Positions 29,613 through 38,934 of a stretch of DNA of 64,000 nucleotides are shown piece by piece. The first letter of the stretch is position 1, and every line of letters begins with the position of its first letter. Source of the DNA: Burkholderiaceae bacterium (GTDB lineage: Bacteria; Pseudomonadota; Gammaproteobacteria; Burkholderiales; Burkholderiaceae_C); NCBI GenBank assembly GCA_023150375.1, contig JAKLLA010000010.1:90396-154395 (forward strand). Direction: 5' to 3'. A program made the translations under genes and the position numbers. The notes below the pieces were generated by a model. That model worked only from the letters and a program-made list of their open reading frames with translations, did not search any database and was not told where the DNA came from.

Positions 29613-31715
29613 ATGAGCACCGCCGCCGCTGCCGCCGATCTTCCCCTGCGCCAGGTCCATGCCGCCTGCCCGCACGACTGCCCGGACACCTGTGCCATCC
29701 GGGTCACGCTGCAGGGCGAGCAGATCCTGCGCCTGCAGGGCGACCCGGACCACCCGCCGACCCACGGCGCGCTGTGCACCAAGGTGTCGCGCTACGCCGA
29801 GCGCCTCGGGCATCCCGAGCGGGTGCTCACGCCGCTGCGGCGCGTCGGGCCGAAGGGGGCGGGCCGCTTCGAGCCGGTGAGCTGGGACGAGGCGCTGGAC
29901 GACATCGCCGCGCGGCTGGCGGCGATCGCGGCGCGCGATCCGCAGGCCATCGTGCCGTACAGCTACGCCGGCACGATGGGCTTCGTGCAGGGCGAGGGCA
30001 TGGCCGCACGCTTCTGGAACCGGCTGGGCGCCTCGCGGCTGCACCGCAGCATCTGTGCCGAGGCGGGCGCCACCGGGCTGGCGCTGACCTACGGCGCCAC
30101 GGTGGGCATGCACCTCGAGCACTTTGCCGAGAGCCGGCTGATCCTGATCTGGGGCAGCAACTCGATCGCCTCGAACCTGCATTTCTGGACCTACGCCCAG
30201 GCGGCCAAGCGCGCCGGGGCCAAGCTGATCGCGATCGATCCGCGTTGCAGCGAGACGGCGCAGAAGTGCCACCAGCACCTCGCGCTGCGCCCCGGTACCG
30301 ACGCCGCGCTCGCGCTGGGCCTGATGCACGAGCTGATCGTGCACGACTGGCTGGACCACGACTACCTGGACCGCTATGTCGAAGGCTGGCCCGAGCTGCG
30401 CGAGCGCGCGCTGCAGTGGCCGCCCGAGCGTGCGGCCGCCGTGTGCGGGCTGAGCGTCGAGGAGGTGCAGGGCCTGGCGCGCGACTACGGCACGCTGGCG
30501 CCGGCGGCGATCCGCCTGAACTACGGCATGCAGCGGGTGCACGGCGGTGGCAACGCGGTGCGGCTGATCGCCCTGCTGCCCTGCCTGGTGGGGGCCTGGC
30601 GACAGCCTGCCGGCGGGCTGCTGCTGTCGGCCTCGGGCTGGAACAAGCCGCTGCGCAATCCGGCCTACGCCCATCCGGAGCTTCTGGCCGGGCGGCAGCC
30701 GCGCACGATCAACATGGTGCGCATCGGCGATGCGCTGCGGGCGATGCCGGGCGATGCGGTGCTCGACGGCGGGCCGCGCATCGAGGCGCTGGTGGTCTAC
30801 AACAGCAACCCGGTGGCGGTGGCGCCCGAATCGGGCCAGGTGGCGGCCGGTTTCGCGCGCGAGGACCTCTTCACCGTGGTGCTGGAGCATTTCCTCACCG
30901 ACACCGCCGACCACGCCGACTACGTGCTGCCCGCGACCATGCAGCTCGAGCACTGGGACGTGCACGCCAGCTACGGCCACACCTGGCTGCTGATCAACGA
31001 GCCGGCCCTGCCGCCGCGCGGCCAGGCCCGGCCGAACACGCAGTTCTTCCGTGAGCTGGCCGCGCGCCTGGGCTTCGACGAGCCCTGTTTCCGCGACGAC
31101 GACCTGACGCTGGCGCGCCAGGCCTTCGGCCCGGCGGTGGACTTCGAGGCGCTGCGGCGCGACGGCTGGGTGAAGCTGGACCTGCCGCCGGCGCCCTTCG
31201 CCGAGGGCGGCTTCTTCACGCCCAGCGGACGCGCGCGTGCCTGCGGCCCTGGCCTGCCGCTGCCCGACCACCTGCCCAACCACGAGTGCGCCGAGTCCGA
31301 CCCGGCCCTGGCGGCGCGCTACCCGCTGGCGATGATCTCGCCGCCGGCGCGCCACTTCCTGAACTCCACCTTCGTCAACATTACCAGCCTGCAGGCCATC
31401 GAACGCGAGCCGCTGCTCGAGATGCATCCGCAGGATGCGGCCGCGCGCGGCATTGCCGACGGCGACGCGGTCTGTGTCTACAACGACCGGGGCCGCTACC
31501 ACTGCATTGCCCGCGTCGGCCCGCAGGCCCGGCCCGGCGTGGTCAACGGCCTGGGCGTGTGGTGGCGCAAGCTCGGCCGGCGCGGCACCAACGTCAACGA
31601 GCTGACCCATCAGCGCCTGACCGATCTGGGCGAGGCGCCCTGCTTCTACGACTGCCTGGTGCAGGTGGAACGCGATGCGGCGGTGCCCGCCGGGTCGGAA
31701 GGTCGCGCGGCATGA
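29613..31715 (+). CDS. Molybdopterin oxidoreductase (DMSO reductase family)
   Basis: 700 residues from the ATG at 29613 (the frame is open to 29550). N-terminal 4Fe-4S motif: C19, C23, C27 in CPHDCPDTC and C55 in GALCTKV. The likely Mo ligand is C148 in RSICAEAGATG. Molybdopterin domain text GSNSIASNLHFW, IDPRCSETAQ and the C-terminal dinucleotide-binding domain (ISPPARHFLNSTF, GDAVCVYNDRGR) are clear. There is no Tat signal, so it is probably cytoplasmic. No electron-transfer partner gene lies beside it. Substrate unknown. Confidence 0.9.
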   Translation: MSTAAAAADLPLRQVHAACPHDCPDTCAIRVTLQGEQILRLQGDPDHPPTHGALCTKVSRYAERLGHPERVLTPLRRVGPKGAGRFEPVSWDEALDDIAARLAAIAARDPQAIVPYSYAGTMGFVQGEGMAARFWNRLGASRLHRSICAEAGATGLALTYGATVGMHLEHFAESRLILIWGSNSIASNLHFWTYAQAAKRAGAKLIAIDPRCSETAQKCHQHLALRPGTDAALALGLMHELIVHDWLDHDYLDRYVEGWPELRERALQWPPERAAAVCGLSVEEVQGLARDYGTLAPAAIRLNYGMQRVHGGGNAVRLIALLPCLVGAWRQPAGGLLLSASGWNKPLRNPAYAHPELLAGRQPRTINMVRIGDALRAMPGDAVLDGGPRIEALVVYNSNPVAVAPESGQVAAGFAREDLFTVVLEHFLTDTADHADYVLPATMQLEHWDVHASYGHTWLLINEPALPPRGQARPNTQFFRELAARLGFDEPCFRDDDLTLARQAFGPAVDFEALRRDGWVKLDLPPAPFAEGGFFTPSGRARACGPGLPLPDHLPNHECAESDPALAARYPLAMISPPARHFLNSTFVNITSLQAIEREPLLEMHPQDAAARGIADGDAVCVYNDRGRYHCIARVGPQARPGVVNGLGVWWRKLGRRGTNVNELTHQRLTDLGEAPCFYDCLVQVERDAAVPAGSEGRAA

Positions 31716-32812
31716 GCCGGCCCGCGCCGCGCGTCGGCGGGATGAGGGTGCGGCGGACCCGCCGGGCGCCGGCGCTGGCCGCGCTGCTGCTGGCGCTGGG
31801 CCTGGGCGGCTGCGCCCATGTCGAGTACTACTGGCAGTCGGCCAGCGGCCACCTGGAGCTGCTGCGCGCGGCCCGTCCGGTGGACGACTGGATCGCCGAC
31901 CCGGCCACGCCGGCCGACCTGCGCGAGCGGCTGCGCCTCAGCCAGGGCCTGCGCGACTACGCCTCGCGCGCGCTGGCGCTGCCGGACAACGCCAGCTACC
32001 GCCGCTACGCCGACCTGAAGCGCCCGGCCGCAGTGTGGAACGTGGTGGCCACGCGCGAGCTGTCGCTGGACCTGAAGGCCTGGTGCCATCCGGTGGTGGG
32101 CTGCGTGGGCTACCGCGGCTACTTCGAGCGCCCCGAGGCCGATGCGCTGGCCCGGCAGCTGCAGGCCGAGGGCTGGGAGACCTACGTCTACGCGGTGCCG
32201 GCCTACTCGACGCTGGGCAAGCTGCCCGGGCGCTGGTTCGCCGACCCGCTGCTCAACACCTTCATCGGCGGCTCCGAGGTGGATCTGGCGCGGCTGATCT
32301 TCCACGAGCTCAGCCACCAGGTGGCCTACGCCGACGACGACACGGTGTTCAACGAGTCCTACGCCACTGCGGTGGAGCGCCTGGGCAGTGCGCAGTGGCT
32401 GCGCTCGCTCGGACGCGAGGCGCTGCTCGACGCCACGGCGCAGCAGGACCGGCGGCGCGACGAGTTCCGTGCGCTGGCGCTGCGCACCCGCGCCGAGCTG
32501 GTGGCGCTCTATGCCGGCCCGGCGGGCGAGGCCGACAAGCGCAGCGCCAAGGCCGGGATCCTGGCGCGCATGCGCGCCGCGCATGCCGCGCTCAAGGCCG
32601 GGCCCTGGCAGGGCTACGCCGGCTACGACCGCTGGTTCGAGTCGGCCGGCAATCCCCAGCTGGCGATCCTGGGGGCCTACAACGAGCGGGTCGGCGAGTT
32701 CGAGCGGCTGTTCGAGCGCCTGGGGCGCGACTGGCCGCGCTTCCACGCCGAGGTCCGGCGGCTGGCCGGCCTGCCCAAGGCCGAGCGCGACGCGCAGCTG
32801 GCGCTGCGCTGA
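31712..32812 (+). CDS. Predicted metallopeptidase lipoprotein (putative aminopeptidase family)
   Basis: 366 residues; the start overlaps the stop of the molybdenum enzyme (ATGA), with an alternative ATG at 31742. Signal peptide and lipobox LGGC (Cys 34). Zinc site HELSH (198-202) with a downstream glutamate in FNESYATAVE (E215), matching the family annotated as predicted aminopeptidases. The rest is mostly helical. Tight coupling to the molybdenum enzyme has no known reason. Convergent with cheZ, nine bases apart. Confidence 0.85.
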   Translation: MSRPAPRVGGMRVRRTRRAPALAALLLALGLGGCAHVEYYWQSASGHLELLRAARPVDDWIADPATPADLRERLRLSQGLRDYASRALALPDNASYRRYADLKRPAAVWNVVATRELSLDLKAWCHPVVGCVGYRGYFERPEADALARQLQAEGWETYVYAVPAYSTLGKLPGRWFADPLLNTFIGGSEVDLARLIFHELSHQVAYADDDTVFNESYATAVERLGSAQWLRSLGREALLDATAQQDRRRDEFRALALRTRAELVALYAGPAGEADKRSAKAGILARMRAAHAALKAGPWQGYAGYDRWFESAGNPQLAILGAYNERVGEFERLFERLGRDWPRFHAEVRRLAGLPKAERDAQLALR

Positions 32813-32821
32813 GCATCCGGC

Positions 32822-33463
32822 TCAGAAGCCGAGCGAGGCCAGCAGGTCGTCGACCTCGCCCTGGTCCTGCACCACGTCGGTGCGCCCGGTGGCGTCGACC
32901 ACCGGGCCGTGCAACACGCCCGGGTCGACCTTCTCGCGGTGTTCGGGCGGCACGACCTGCACCAGCAGCTTGACCAGGTTGGTCTCCAGCTCGTTGGCCA
33001 GATTGACCACCTTGGCCACCACCTGGCCGGTCAGGTCGTGAAAGTCCTGCGCCAGCATGATGTCGGTGAGGTGCTGGTCGATGCGGGCCGTGGCCGCCTC
33101 GACATCGTGCACGAAGTTCAGCACCGCGCCGCTGGCCACGGCCTTGACCGGATCGCGCACCAGCGCCTCGGCCAGGGCTCGCGTCTCGGTGGCGATATGG
33201 TGATGCTCGTACTTCGCCTGGTCCACCGAGTTCAGCACCTTCTCGGCCGCGTCGCTGGTCTTGCGCACGATGTAGTTCAGGCGGCTGCGGGCGTCGGGCA
33301 GGCCCTCGGTGGCGACCTTGAGCTGGGGCATCACGCCCAGCTGCTGCATCGTGTCGTGCAGCAGTCGGGTGATCGCGCCGATCTGCAGGAACACCGTGTC
33401 CGGCGTGGCCGGTGTTTCGGAGGAGACGGTCACGGAGGCGGTGGCGACGGCTTCGGCGGTCAT
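32822..33463 (-). CDS. cheZ: CheZ, CheY-phosphate phosphatase
   Basis: 213 residues. The catalytic helix reads MLAQDFHDLTGQVV, holding the Asp and the Gln that attack CheY-P, and the C-terminal CheY-binding peptide DDLLASLGF is intact. It forms a long four-helix-bundle dimer. Last gene of motA-motB-cheY-cheZ, 11 bases after cheY. Confidence 0.95.
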   Translation of the reverse strand: MTAEAVATASVTVSSETPATPDTVFLQIGAITRLLHDTMQQLGVMPQLKVATEGLPDARSRLNYIVRKTSDAAEKVLNSVDQAKYEHHHIATETRALAEALVRDPVKAVASGAVLNFVHDVEAATARIDQHLTDIMLAQDFHDLTGQVVAKVVNLANELETNLVKLLVQVVPPEHREKVDPGVLHGPVVDATGRTDVVQDQGEVDDLLASLGF

Positions 33464-33474
33464 GGTCGGCTCCC

Positions 33475-33873
33475 TCAGGCGGTGGCGCCCAGCTTCTGCA
33501 TGATCTTGGTGACCTTCTCCTCCAGCGTGGCCTTGGTGAAGGGCTTGACGATGTAGCCGGCCGCGCCGCTCTGGGCGGCGAGCACGATGTCCTCCTTGCG
33601 CGCCTCGGCGGTGACCATCAGCACCGGCAGGTGCCGTAGCGACTCGTCGGCCTTGATGGCCTTGAGCAGCTCGAAGCCGGTCATGTTGGGCATGTTGATG
33701 TCGCTGACGACGAAGTCGAAGCGGCCGCTGCGCAGCATGTTCAGCGCCACGGCGCCGTCCTCGGCTTCCTCGACGTTGTTGCAGCCCATCTCCTTGAGCA
33801 GGCCACGCACGATGCGGCGCATGGTCGAGAAGTCGTCGACGACCAGGAACTTGAGGTCGGTAGAGGCAGTCAT
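33475..33873 (-). CDS. cheY: CheY, chemotaxis response regulator
   Basis: 132 residues; single receiver domain with the acidic pair D13-D14, phosphorylated D58 in [11 protein letters not shown]88 and K110. Binds FliM and FliN at the flagellar switch when phosphorylated. Ribosome site ggagcgcac lies before the ATG in the coding direction. Other che genes are not in the window. Confidence 0.95.
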   Translation of the reverse strand: MTASTDLKFLVVDDFSTMRRIVRGLLKEMGCNNVEEAEDGAVALNMLRSGRFDFVVSDINMPNMTGFELLKAIKADESLRHLPVLMVTAEARKEDIVLAAQSGAAGYIVKPFTKATLEEKVTKIMQKLGATA

Positions 33874-33926
33874 GTGCGCTCCTTGGCGGATCTGAAAAAG
33901 GGGGCCGGGACGGGATGGTCCCCGGG

Positions 33927-34871
33927 TTATCGGTGCGGAATCGGCGGACTTGACGCCCCGCCGTCGGGCGGCTCGGCTTCCTCCTCCTCGACCGGGGCGT
34001 CGCCGGACTGGAAGAAGCGTTCCTCCGCATCGCGCGTCATCACGATGATGCTGATGCGGCGGTTGATCGGGTCGAAGGGGTCCTGGCGGGTGAAGGGCAC
34101 GCTGGCGGCCAGCCCCTGCACCCGCAGGATGCGTGCGTCGTCCAGCCCGCCGGCGAGCAACTCGCGTCGGGAGGCGTTGGCGCGGTCGGCCGAGAGCTCC
34201 CAGTTGCTGTAGCCCAGGCCGCTGCCCATCGGCTGCGCGTCGGTGTGGCCCTCCAGGGTCAGGCGGTTGGGCACTTCGGTGAGCACCGAGCCGATGGCGC
34301 GCAGGATGTCGCGCATGTAGGCCTGCACCTCGGCCGAGCCGCTGTCGAACATCGGCCGGCGCTGGTCGTCGACGATCTGGATGCGCAGGCCCTCGCGGGT
34401 CATGTCCAGCCGCACCTGCGACTTGAACTCGGCCAGCTTGGGCGAGTTGGCGATCACCTCGGCCATCTTGTCCTTCAGCTCGCTCAGTCGCGCCTGCTCG
34501 GCCTTGCGCTGCTCGGCCTTGAGCGCCTTGAGGTTGTAGGTCTTGCGCTCGCGCTCGATGTCGCCCTTCTTGACCTGGCCGCCCTGGCGCGACAGGTCGG
34601 TGCCGCCGCCCTTGATCAGCGAGGAGGCGTCGCCGGCGCCGGAGCCGCCACCCATCAGCGCCACCTTCAGCGGCGACTGGAAGTAGTCGGCGATGCCCTT
34701 CTTGTCGCCCTCGGTGGTCGAGCCCAGCAGCCACATCAGCAGGAAGAAGGCCATCATCGCGGTGACGAAGTCCGCGTAGGCGATCTTCCAGGCGCCGCCG
34801 TGCGCGGCGTGACCGCCCTTCTTGATCTTCTTGATGATGATGGGCTGGAGCTTCTTGGCATCACCGGCCAT
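33927..34871 (-). CDS. motB: MotB, flagellar stator protein
   Basis: 314 residues. N-terminal basic tail, one membrane helix (about 29-48) with the proton-carrying D34 in [17 protein letters not shown], the periplasmic plug and linker, and an OmpA-like peptidoglycan-binding domain ([31 protein letters not shown]). C-terminal Pro/Glu tail. Pairs with MotA; the Asp fits a proton-driven motor. Confidence 0.95.
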   Translation of the reverse strand: MAGDAKKLQPIIIKKIKKGGHAAHGGAWKIAYADFVTAMMAFFLLMWLLGSTTEGDKKGIADYFQSPLKVALMGGGSGAGDASSLIKGGGTDLSRQGGQVKKGDIERERKTYNLKALKAEQRKAEQARLSELKDKMAEVIANSPKLAEFKSQVRLDMTREGLRIQIVDDQRRPMFDSGSAEVQAYMRDILRAIGSVLTEVPNRLTLEGHTDAQPMGSGLGYSNWELSADRANASRRELLAGGLDDARILRVQGLAASVPFTRQDPFDPINRRISIIVMTRDAEERFFQSGDAPVEEEEAEPPDGGASSPPIPHR

Positions 34872-34910
34872 GGCGCTCTCCCGTCCGATCGGGGTTCATG
34901 CTGCGGCGGC

Positions 34911-35768
34911 TCACTTCTTCTTGAGGTGCGCTTCCAGCTCGGCGAAGCTGGGGCGGTCGCCCGAATACAGCACCTTGCGGCCGAACTCGATGGCGATCTG
35001 CGGCGCGTAGCCCTGCATGCTCGCGAGCAGCGTGCTCTTGATGCACTGCAGTTCCTTGCCGGCCTCCTCGACCTTCTGTTCCAGCAGGCCGCCCAGCGGC
35101 TCCACGAAGCCGTAGGCCAGCAGGATGCCCAGGAAGGTGCCCACCAGCGCCGAGCCGATCATGCCGCCCAGCACCGCCGGCGGCTGACCCACCGAGCCCA
35201 TGGTGTTCACCACGCCCAGCACCGCGGCGACGATGCCGAAGGCCGGCAGGCCGCCGGCGAGCCGGCCGATGGCGGCCACCGCGGCATGCTCTTCCTGGTG
35301 ATGGGTCTCGATCTCCTGATCCATCAGGCTCTCGATCTCGTGGGCATTCAGGTTGCCCGACACCATCATGCGCAGGTAGTCCGTGATGAACTCGGTGACA
35401 TGGTGGTCGTTGCCCACCGCCGGGTACTTCTGGAAGATGGCCGAGCTGTGCGGGTCCTCGACGTCCTTCTCGATGGACATCAGGCCTTCCTTGCGCACCT
35501 TCTGCAGCAGGTCGTACATCAGCGACAGCAGCTCCATGTAGCGGGCCTTGTTGAACTTGCTGCCCTTGAAGCAGCGGCCCAGGCCGGCCATGGAGGACTT
35601 AATCACCTTCATCTGGTTGTTGGCCAGGAAGGCGCCCGCGGCCGCGCCGAAGATCGTGATGAACTCGAAGGGCAGTGCCTTCAGGATCACGCCGATGTTG
35701 CCGCCGTGCACGATGTACACGCCGAAGATGCAGCCCAGGGCCACGAGCCAGCCGACGATGACGAACAT
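34911..35768 (-). CDS. motA: MotA, flagellar stator protein
   Basis: 285 residues; four membrane segments (about 5-22, 34-52, 170-190, 200-222) and a cytoplasmic loop carrying charged residues (MYDLLQKVRKEGLMSIEKDVEDP) that touch FliG. The proline-bearing PAFGIVAAVLGVVNTM helix is conserved. First gene of the motA-motB-cheY-cheZ unit; a FliA promoter lies about 70 bases upstream. Confidence 0.96.
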   Translation of the reverse strand: MFVIVGWLVALGCIFGVYIVHGGNIGVILKALPFEFITIFGAAAGAFLANNQMKVIKSSMAGLGRCFKGSKFNKARYMELLSLMYDLLQKVRKEGLMSIEKDVEDPHSSAIFQKYPAVGNDHHVTEFITDYLRMMVSGNLNAHEIESLMDQEIETHHQEEHAAVAAIGRLAGGLPAFGIVAAVLGVVNTMGSVGQPPAVLGGMIGSALVGTFLGILLAYGFVEPLGGLLEQKVEEAGKELQCIKSTLLASMQGYAPQIAIEFGRKVLYSGDRPSFAELEAHLKKK

Positions 35769-35839
35769 GGGGTTGCTTTCCGGATCAGGGGGCTGCCCCG
35801 CATGGCGGCGCGGCGCACCCGGGGAGGGGAGTGTTTTTC

Positions 35840-35867
35840 ATATCGGACGCGGCCGGCATCGACTTGA
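35840..35867 (-). promoter_or_regulatory. FliA (sigma-28) promoter of motAB-cheYZ
   Basis: Read on the minus strand: TCAAGTCG, 12 bases, TCCGATAT. It has the same TCAAG-N17-CGATA spacing as the fliC1 and fliS promoters. Transcription would begin near 35830, 60 bases before the motA start. Confidence 0.8.
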
Positions 35868-35922
35868 GGGCGAAAATTTCAGAAATGCGCGCCGTCGGCG
35901 CGGCGCCGACCGGTCGGCGGCA

Positions 35923-36870
35923 TCAGCGCTGTGCGCCCGTGCCGGCCGGGGCGTAGACCCACACCGGGCGGCCGTCCTCGTGCTGCAGCAGGGCGTGCAG
36001 GCGCAGGCCGGGGACGCGGAACTCCAGGCTCACCAGCCAGCTGCCCGGACGCATCTCGAGGCGGGCCTTGTCGGCCGCGCGGGCCATGCTTTCCGGGCGC
36101 TGGAAGAGGTAGACCAGATCCTGGTCCTGCCAGCGCTGGCGCCACATGTCGCCACGGCGGATGCGCGCCCACGGGCAGCGCAGCGCGGCCAGGGCGCGCA
36201 GCGGCCAGCTCCACTCGATGCCTTCGAAGCTCGCCTGCGGATAGACCCGGCGCAACGCCTGCAGACCGTGGCCCAGGCCGCAGCCGGCGTCCAGCACGCG
36301 CGCACCATCCGACAGCGGCGCCACCTCGGCCAGTCCCGTCAGGGCGTCGGCCGGGGTCGGAAAGAAGGGCGCGTCGCGCCAGGCGCGCAGCGGGTAGGCC
36401 AGCGCCAGCAGGGCCAGCGGCAGCAGCCAGGCCCAGCCGGGCAGGCTGCCCAGCCAGGCGCCACCGGCCAGTTCCGCGGGCTGCCGAAGCGCCGCGCCGT
36501 GCAGCAGGGTCTGCAGCAGCAGCGAAAGTGGAAAGCCCGCGGCGACGAAGGCCGTGCGCCAGCGTGACTGCCCGCCGGCGGCCAGCCACAGGGCACTGCC
36601 CAGGCCCAGCAGCAGCGCACTCAGGGCCGCCACCGAGGCGGCCTGCCCGGCGGCCTGCAGGCCAAGGTGGGTGGCCCAGCAGGCTGTCCAGGTCAGCAGG
36701 GCCGGCAGCGGCCAGCGCCAGCGGGCGCCGGTCGGCGCAGCGGCGGGCGCTGCGTCGGCCGCGGGTGCATCGTTGGCGGCCCCGTCGGCCAGCAGACGCA
36801 GGCGGCGGCCGCCGCGGCGCGGCTGGGCGCGCGATCGCGCGGATGACGGCTGGGTGCGGGGTCGGGCCAT
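35923..36870 (-). CDS. Membrane-anchored SAM-dependent methyltransferase
   Basis: 315 residues. A basic, Ala-rich N-terminus (1-50), four predicted membrane helices (about 53-75, 79-99, 106-128, 143-163) and then a class I methyltransferase domain with motif I ARVLDAGCGLGHGLQAL (190-206) and an acidic strand-2 end (FEGIEWSW). Substrate unknown. It lies between motA and a FliA-promoted gene on the same strand, so it may be transcribed from the promoter at 38172-38199. A protein lysine or lipid methylase is only a guess. Confidence 0.8.
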   Translation of the reverse strand: MARPRTQPSSARSRAQPRRGGRRLRLLADGAANDAPAADAAPAAAPTGARWRWPLPALLTWTACWATHLGLQAAGQAASVAALSALLLGLGSALWLAAGGQSRWRTAFVAAGFPLSLLLQTLLHGAALRQPAELAGGAWLGSLPGWAWLLPLALLALAYPLRAWRDAPFFPTPADALTGLAEVAPLSDGARVLDAGCGLGHGLQALRRVYPQASFEGIEWSWPLRALAALRCPWARIRRGDMWRQRWQDQDLVYLFQRPESMARAADKARLEMRPGSWLVSLEFRVPGLRLHALLQHEDGRPVWVYAPAGTGAQR

Positions 36871-36914
36871 GGCGGGGAGGGGGCAGGGGAGGTGGGGGGG
36901 CGGATGCGGGCGAT

Positions 36915-38132
36915 TCAGAGCAGCGCCAGCAGCTGCTCGGGCTGGGTGCGCACCTTCACGGCATCGGGCGCCACGGCGCCGGTGACGGCCCGGGCCGCCT
37001 GCGCGGTATCGCGCAGCACCGGGGCGCTCAGGGCCATGCCGCTGCTGCCCACCAGGGCCGCGACCTGGGGCTCGTTGGCGCGCGCTCCGCGCGCCAGCAC
37101 CACCCCGACCTCGCCGTTGGCCAGCTGCACGTAGCAGCCGGGCGGATACATGCCCAGCGCCTTGACGAGGGCCGAGCCGAGCTCGTCGGGCTGGCCGTCG
37201 GCGCCGACACAGGCGCTGCGGGCGGCCGCCAGCGGCGACATCGGAGCGCGGTTGCTGCGCCGGCTGATCTTGGCGGTGTAGCGATCCACCGTACCCAGCA
37301 GCCGCGCCAGGCGGCTGGCTGCATCGAGCGCGGCCAGGGGCCGCTCCAGCAGCGAGCGGTCGTGGTGCAGCCGCACGGCCTTGAGCCAGCGTGCGTCCTG
37401 CACCCCGGCGGCGGCCAGCAGGGTCGAGGACTGCAGACCGTGGCCGGCGATGCGTTCACGCTGGTCCGGAGTGAGGGGCAGGCGCTGCTTGGCCAGGTTG
37501 TCCTGCAGCACCGTGGTGGCCACGTTCATCGTCAGCGCGGCCATCACCAGGCTGTCCACTTCTTCGGCGGGCCAGCCCAGCACCTGGGCAACGCGCTCGC
37601 ACACCAGCGCGCAGAGCATGGCGTGCTGGCTGCTGTACTGCTCCTCGCTGTGCAGGGCGTGCTGGACCAGCAGGAAGATCGGCGCATGCGCACAGCGCTC
37701 GGCCACCGCGCGCGCCTGCTCGCGGGCCTGCTGCACCTGCTCGAGCCAGCCGACCGGCTGGGCGGTGGCGCTGCGCAGCGCGCCCGAGAGCTGCTGCATC
37801 AGCTGGTGCCAGCTGTCGGTGAGGCTGTCACGCCGGGTCTGTGCCGGGTCCGCGCGCTCGCGGCGCAGGTTACCGATGGCGATGTGCTGCAGCGAGGCGT
37901 TGCTGCGGATCAGGCTGCCCACCGTGCTCTTGAAGCTCGAGCGCCAGCGGTAGGACTCGTCCTCGTCCACGAACAGCCGCTTGCTCTGCAGCAGGGCCAG
38001 CTTGGCATCGTCCTGGATCACGGCGCGGGCCGGCAGCAGCAGCATGCCGTTGCCGTCGTACACGCCGAAGGGCAGCGGGTCGCGCAGGCGCAGGTGTTCG
38101 GGGGACAGCGGGATGTGGGCCATGGTCGTCAT
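36915..38132 (-). CDS. Degenerate HD-GYP domain protein under FliA control
   Basis: 405 residues from MTTMAHIP (an ATG 12 codons upstream is possible). The C-terminal half keeps the HD-GYP framework: SSQHAMLCALVCERVAQVLGW, IAGHGLQSSTLL with H231, the LHH pair at 256-257, and the family's closing YPPGCYVQLANGEVGVV. The catalytic HD pair of AALLHDIG is M202-N203 (AALTMNVA), and no GYP motif follows the second His pair. A c-di-GMP phosphodiesterase activity is therefore unlikely; a c-di-GMP or protein-binding role is possible. It has its own FliA promoter, so it belongs to the late flagellar regulon. Confidence 0.82.
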   Translation of the reverse strand: MTTMAHIPLSPEHLRLRDPLPFGVYDGNGMLLLPARAVIQDDAKLALLQSKRLFVDEDESYRWRSSFKSTVGSLIRSNASLQHIAIGNLRRERADPAQTRRDSLTDSWHQLMQQLSGALRSATAQPVGWLEQVQQAREQARAVAERCAHAPIFLLVQHALHSEEQYSSQHAMLCALVCERVAQVLGWPAEEVDSLVMAALTMNVATTVLQDNLAKQRLPLTPDQRERIAGHGLQSSTLLAAAGVQDARWLKAVRLHHDRSLLERPLAALDAASRLARLLGTVDRYTAKISRRSNRAPMSPLAAARSACVGADGQPDELGSALVKALGMYPPGCYVQLANGEVGVVLARGARANEPQVAALVGSSGMALSAPVLRDTAQAARAVTGAVAPDAVKVRTQPEQLLALL

Positions 38133-38171
38133 GGGCAGCGAGCGCGGGGATGCCGCGAAAAACTGCAATCG

Positions 38172-38199
38172 CTATCGACCGATGGCGCCATCGCCTTGA
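38172..38199 (-). promoter_or_regulatory. FliA (sigma-28) promoter of the HD-GYP-like gene
   Basis: Minus strand: TCAAGGCG, 12 bases, GTCGATAG, with the same N17 spacing between TCAAG and CGATA as the other FliA promoters here. It ends about 40 bases before the gene's start. The spacer holds the palindrome GATGGCGCCATC. Confidence 0.7.
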
Positions 38200-38291
38200 G
38201 GGGTCGGGCGCGCAGGGGGCGGGCCCGGGCGGCGTGCCCGTGCAATCTGCCGGCGTGCGGCCCGGCCGCACAGGCGCGGCGGGACCGGCGT

Positions 38292-38309
38292 GCGCGCAGG
38301 CCTGCGCGC
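38292..38309 (-). terminator. Palindrome after flhC, possible flhDC terminator
   Basis: GCGCGCAGG-CCTGCGCGC is a perfect 18-base palindrome 20 bases past the flhC stop. A second hairpin, GTGCGG-CCCGG-CCGCAC, lies at 38255-38271. Neither has a T run. Confidence 0.4.
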
Positions 38310-38328
38310 GCTGCGGGCCGGCGCTCGG

Positions 38329-38865
38329 TCAGTGCAGCTGCAGGGCGCCGCTGGCCTTGCCCTTGCCGGCACGGGCGGGCGGGTTGCACAGGCCGCAGAC
38401 GAAGTGCTTGGCGATTTCGTGCGGGTGGGTCACGAAGTGGCCGCCGCACTTGGAGCAGGGGGTCAGCGTCAGCATGCCGTTGTCGACGAACTTGACCAGG
38501 CGCCAGGCGCGGGTCACCGACAGCAGCGGCTCGAGGCCCTGGGCCTGGGTCTGTTCCAGGTACAGCTGGTAGGCCTTGATGACGGTGTCGATCTCGTCGA
38601 GTTCGGCCACCTTGTTCAGGTACTCGTGCGTGTTCAGGAACAGGCTGGCGTGGATGTTGGGCTGCCAGGTCATGAACCAGTCGGTGGAGAAGGGCAGCTG
38701 GCCCTTGCTCGGCGACTTGCCGGCCACTTCCTTGTACAGGCGCAGCAGGCGCTCGTAGGACAGGTCGGTCTCGGATTCCAGCACCTGCAGGCGGGCACCC
38801 AGCTTGATGAGCGTGACGGCGCGGTCGATCTGCTTGGCTTCGGTCAGGATGCTCTTGCTGCGCAT
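38329..38865 (-). CDS. flhC: FlhC, flagellar master regulator subunit
   Basis: 178 residues. Helical N-terminal part (ARLQVLESETDLSYERLLRLYKEVAG) and the zinc site formed by CSKC and CGLC about 20 residues apart near the C-terminus. With FlhD it forms the FlhD4C2 activator of class II flagellar promoters. Downstream of flhD by 69 bases. The last 20 residues are a basic Gly/Ala tail. Confidence 0.95.
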   Translation of the reverse strand: MRSKSILTEAKQIDRAVTLIKLGARLQVLESETDLSYERLLRLYKEVAGKSPSKGQLPFSTDWFMTWQPNIHASLFLNTHEYLNKVAELDEIDTVIKAYQLYLEQTQAQGLEPLLSVTRAWRLVKFVDNGMLTLTPCSKCGGHFVTHPHEIAKHFVCGLCNPPARAGKGKASGALQLH

Positions 38866-38934
38866 GGTGTGTACCCCGGAGTGTCTGGTGTGCGTGGCGT
38901 TCGATGGGCCGGCCGGTGCGGTGGCCGCCCGGAA

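Noticed and set aside
38133..38168. Upstream ATG for the HD-GYP-like gene
   Set aside because: It would place the start almost on the FliA -10 box; the ATG at 38132 leaves a normal leader.
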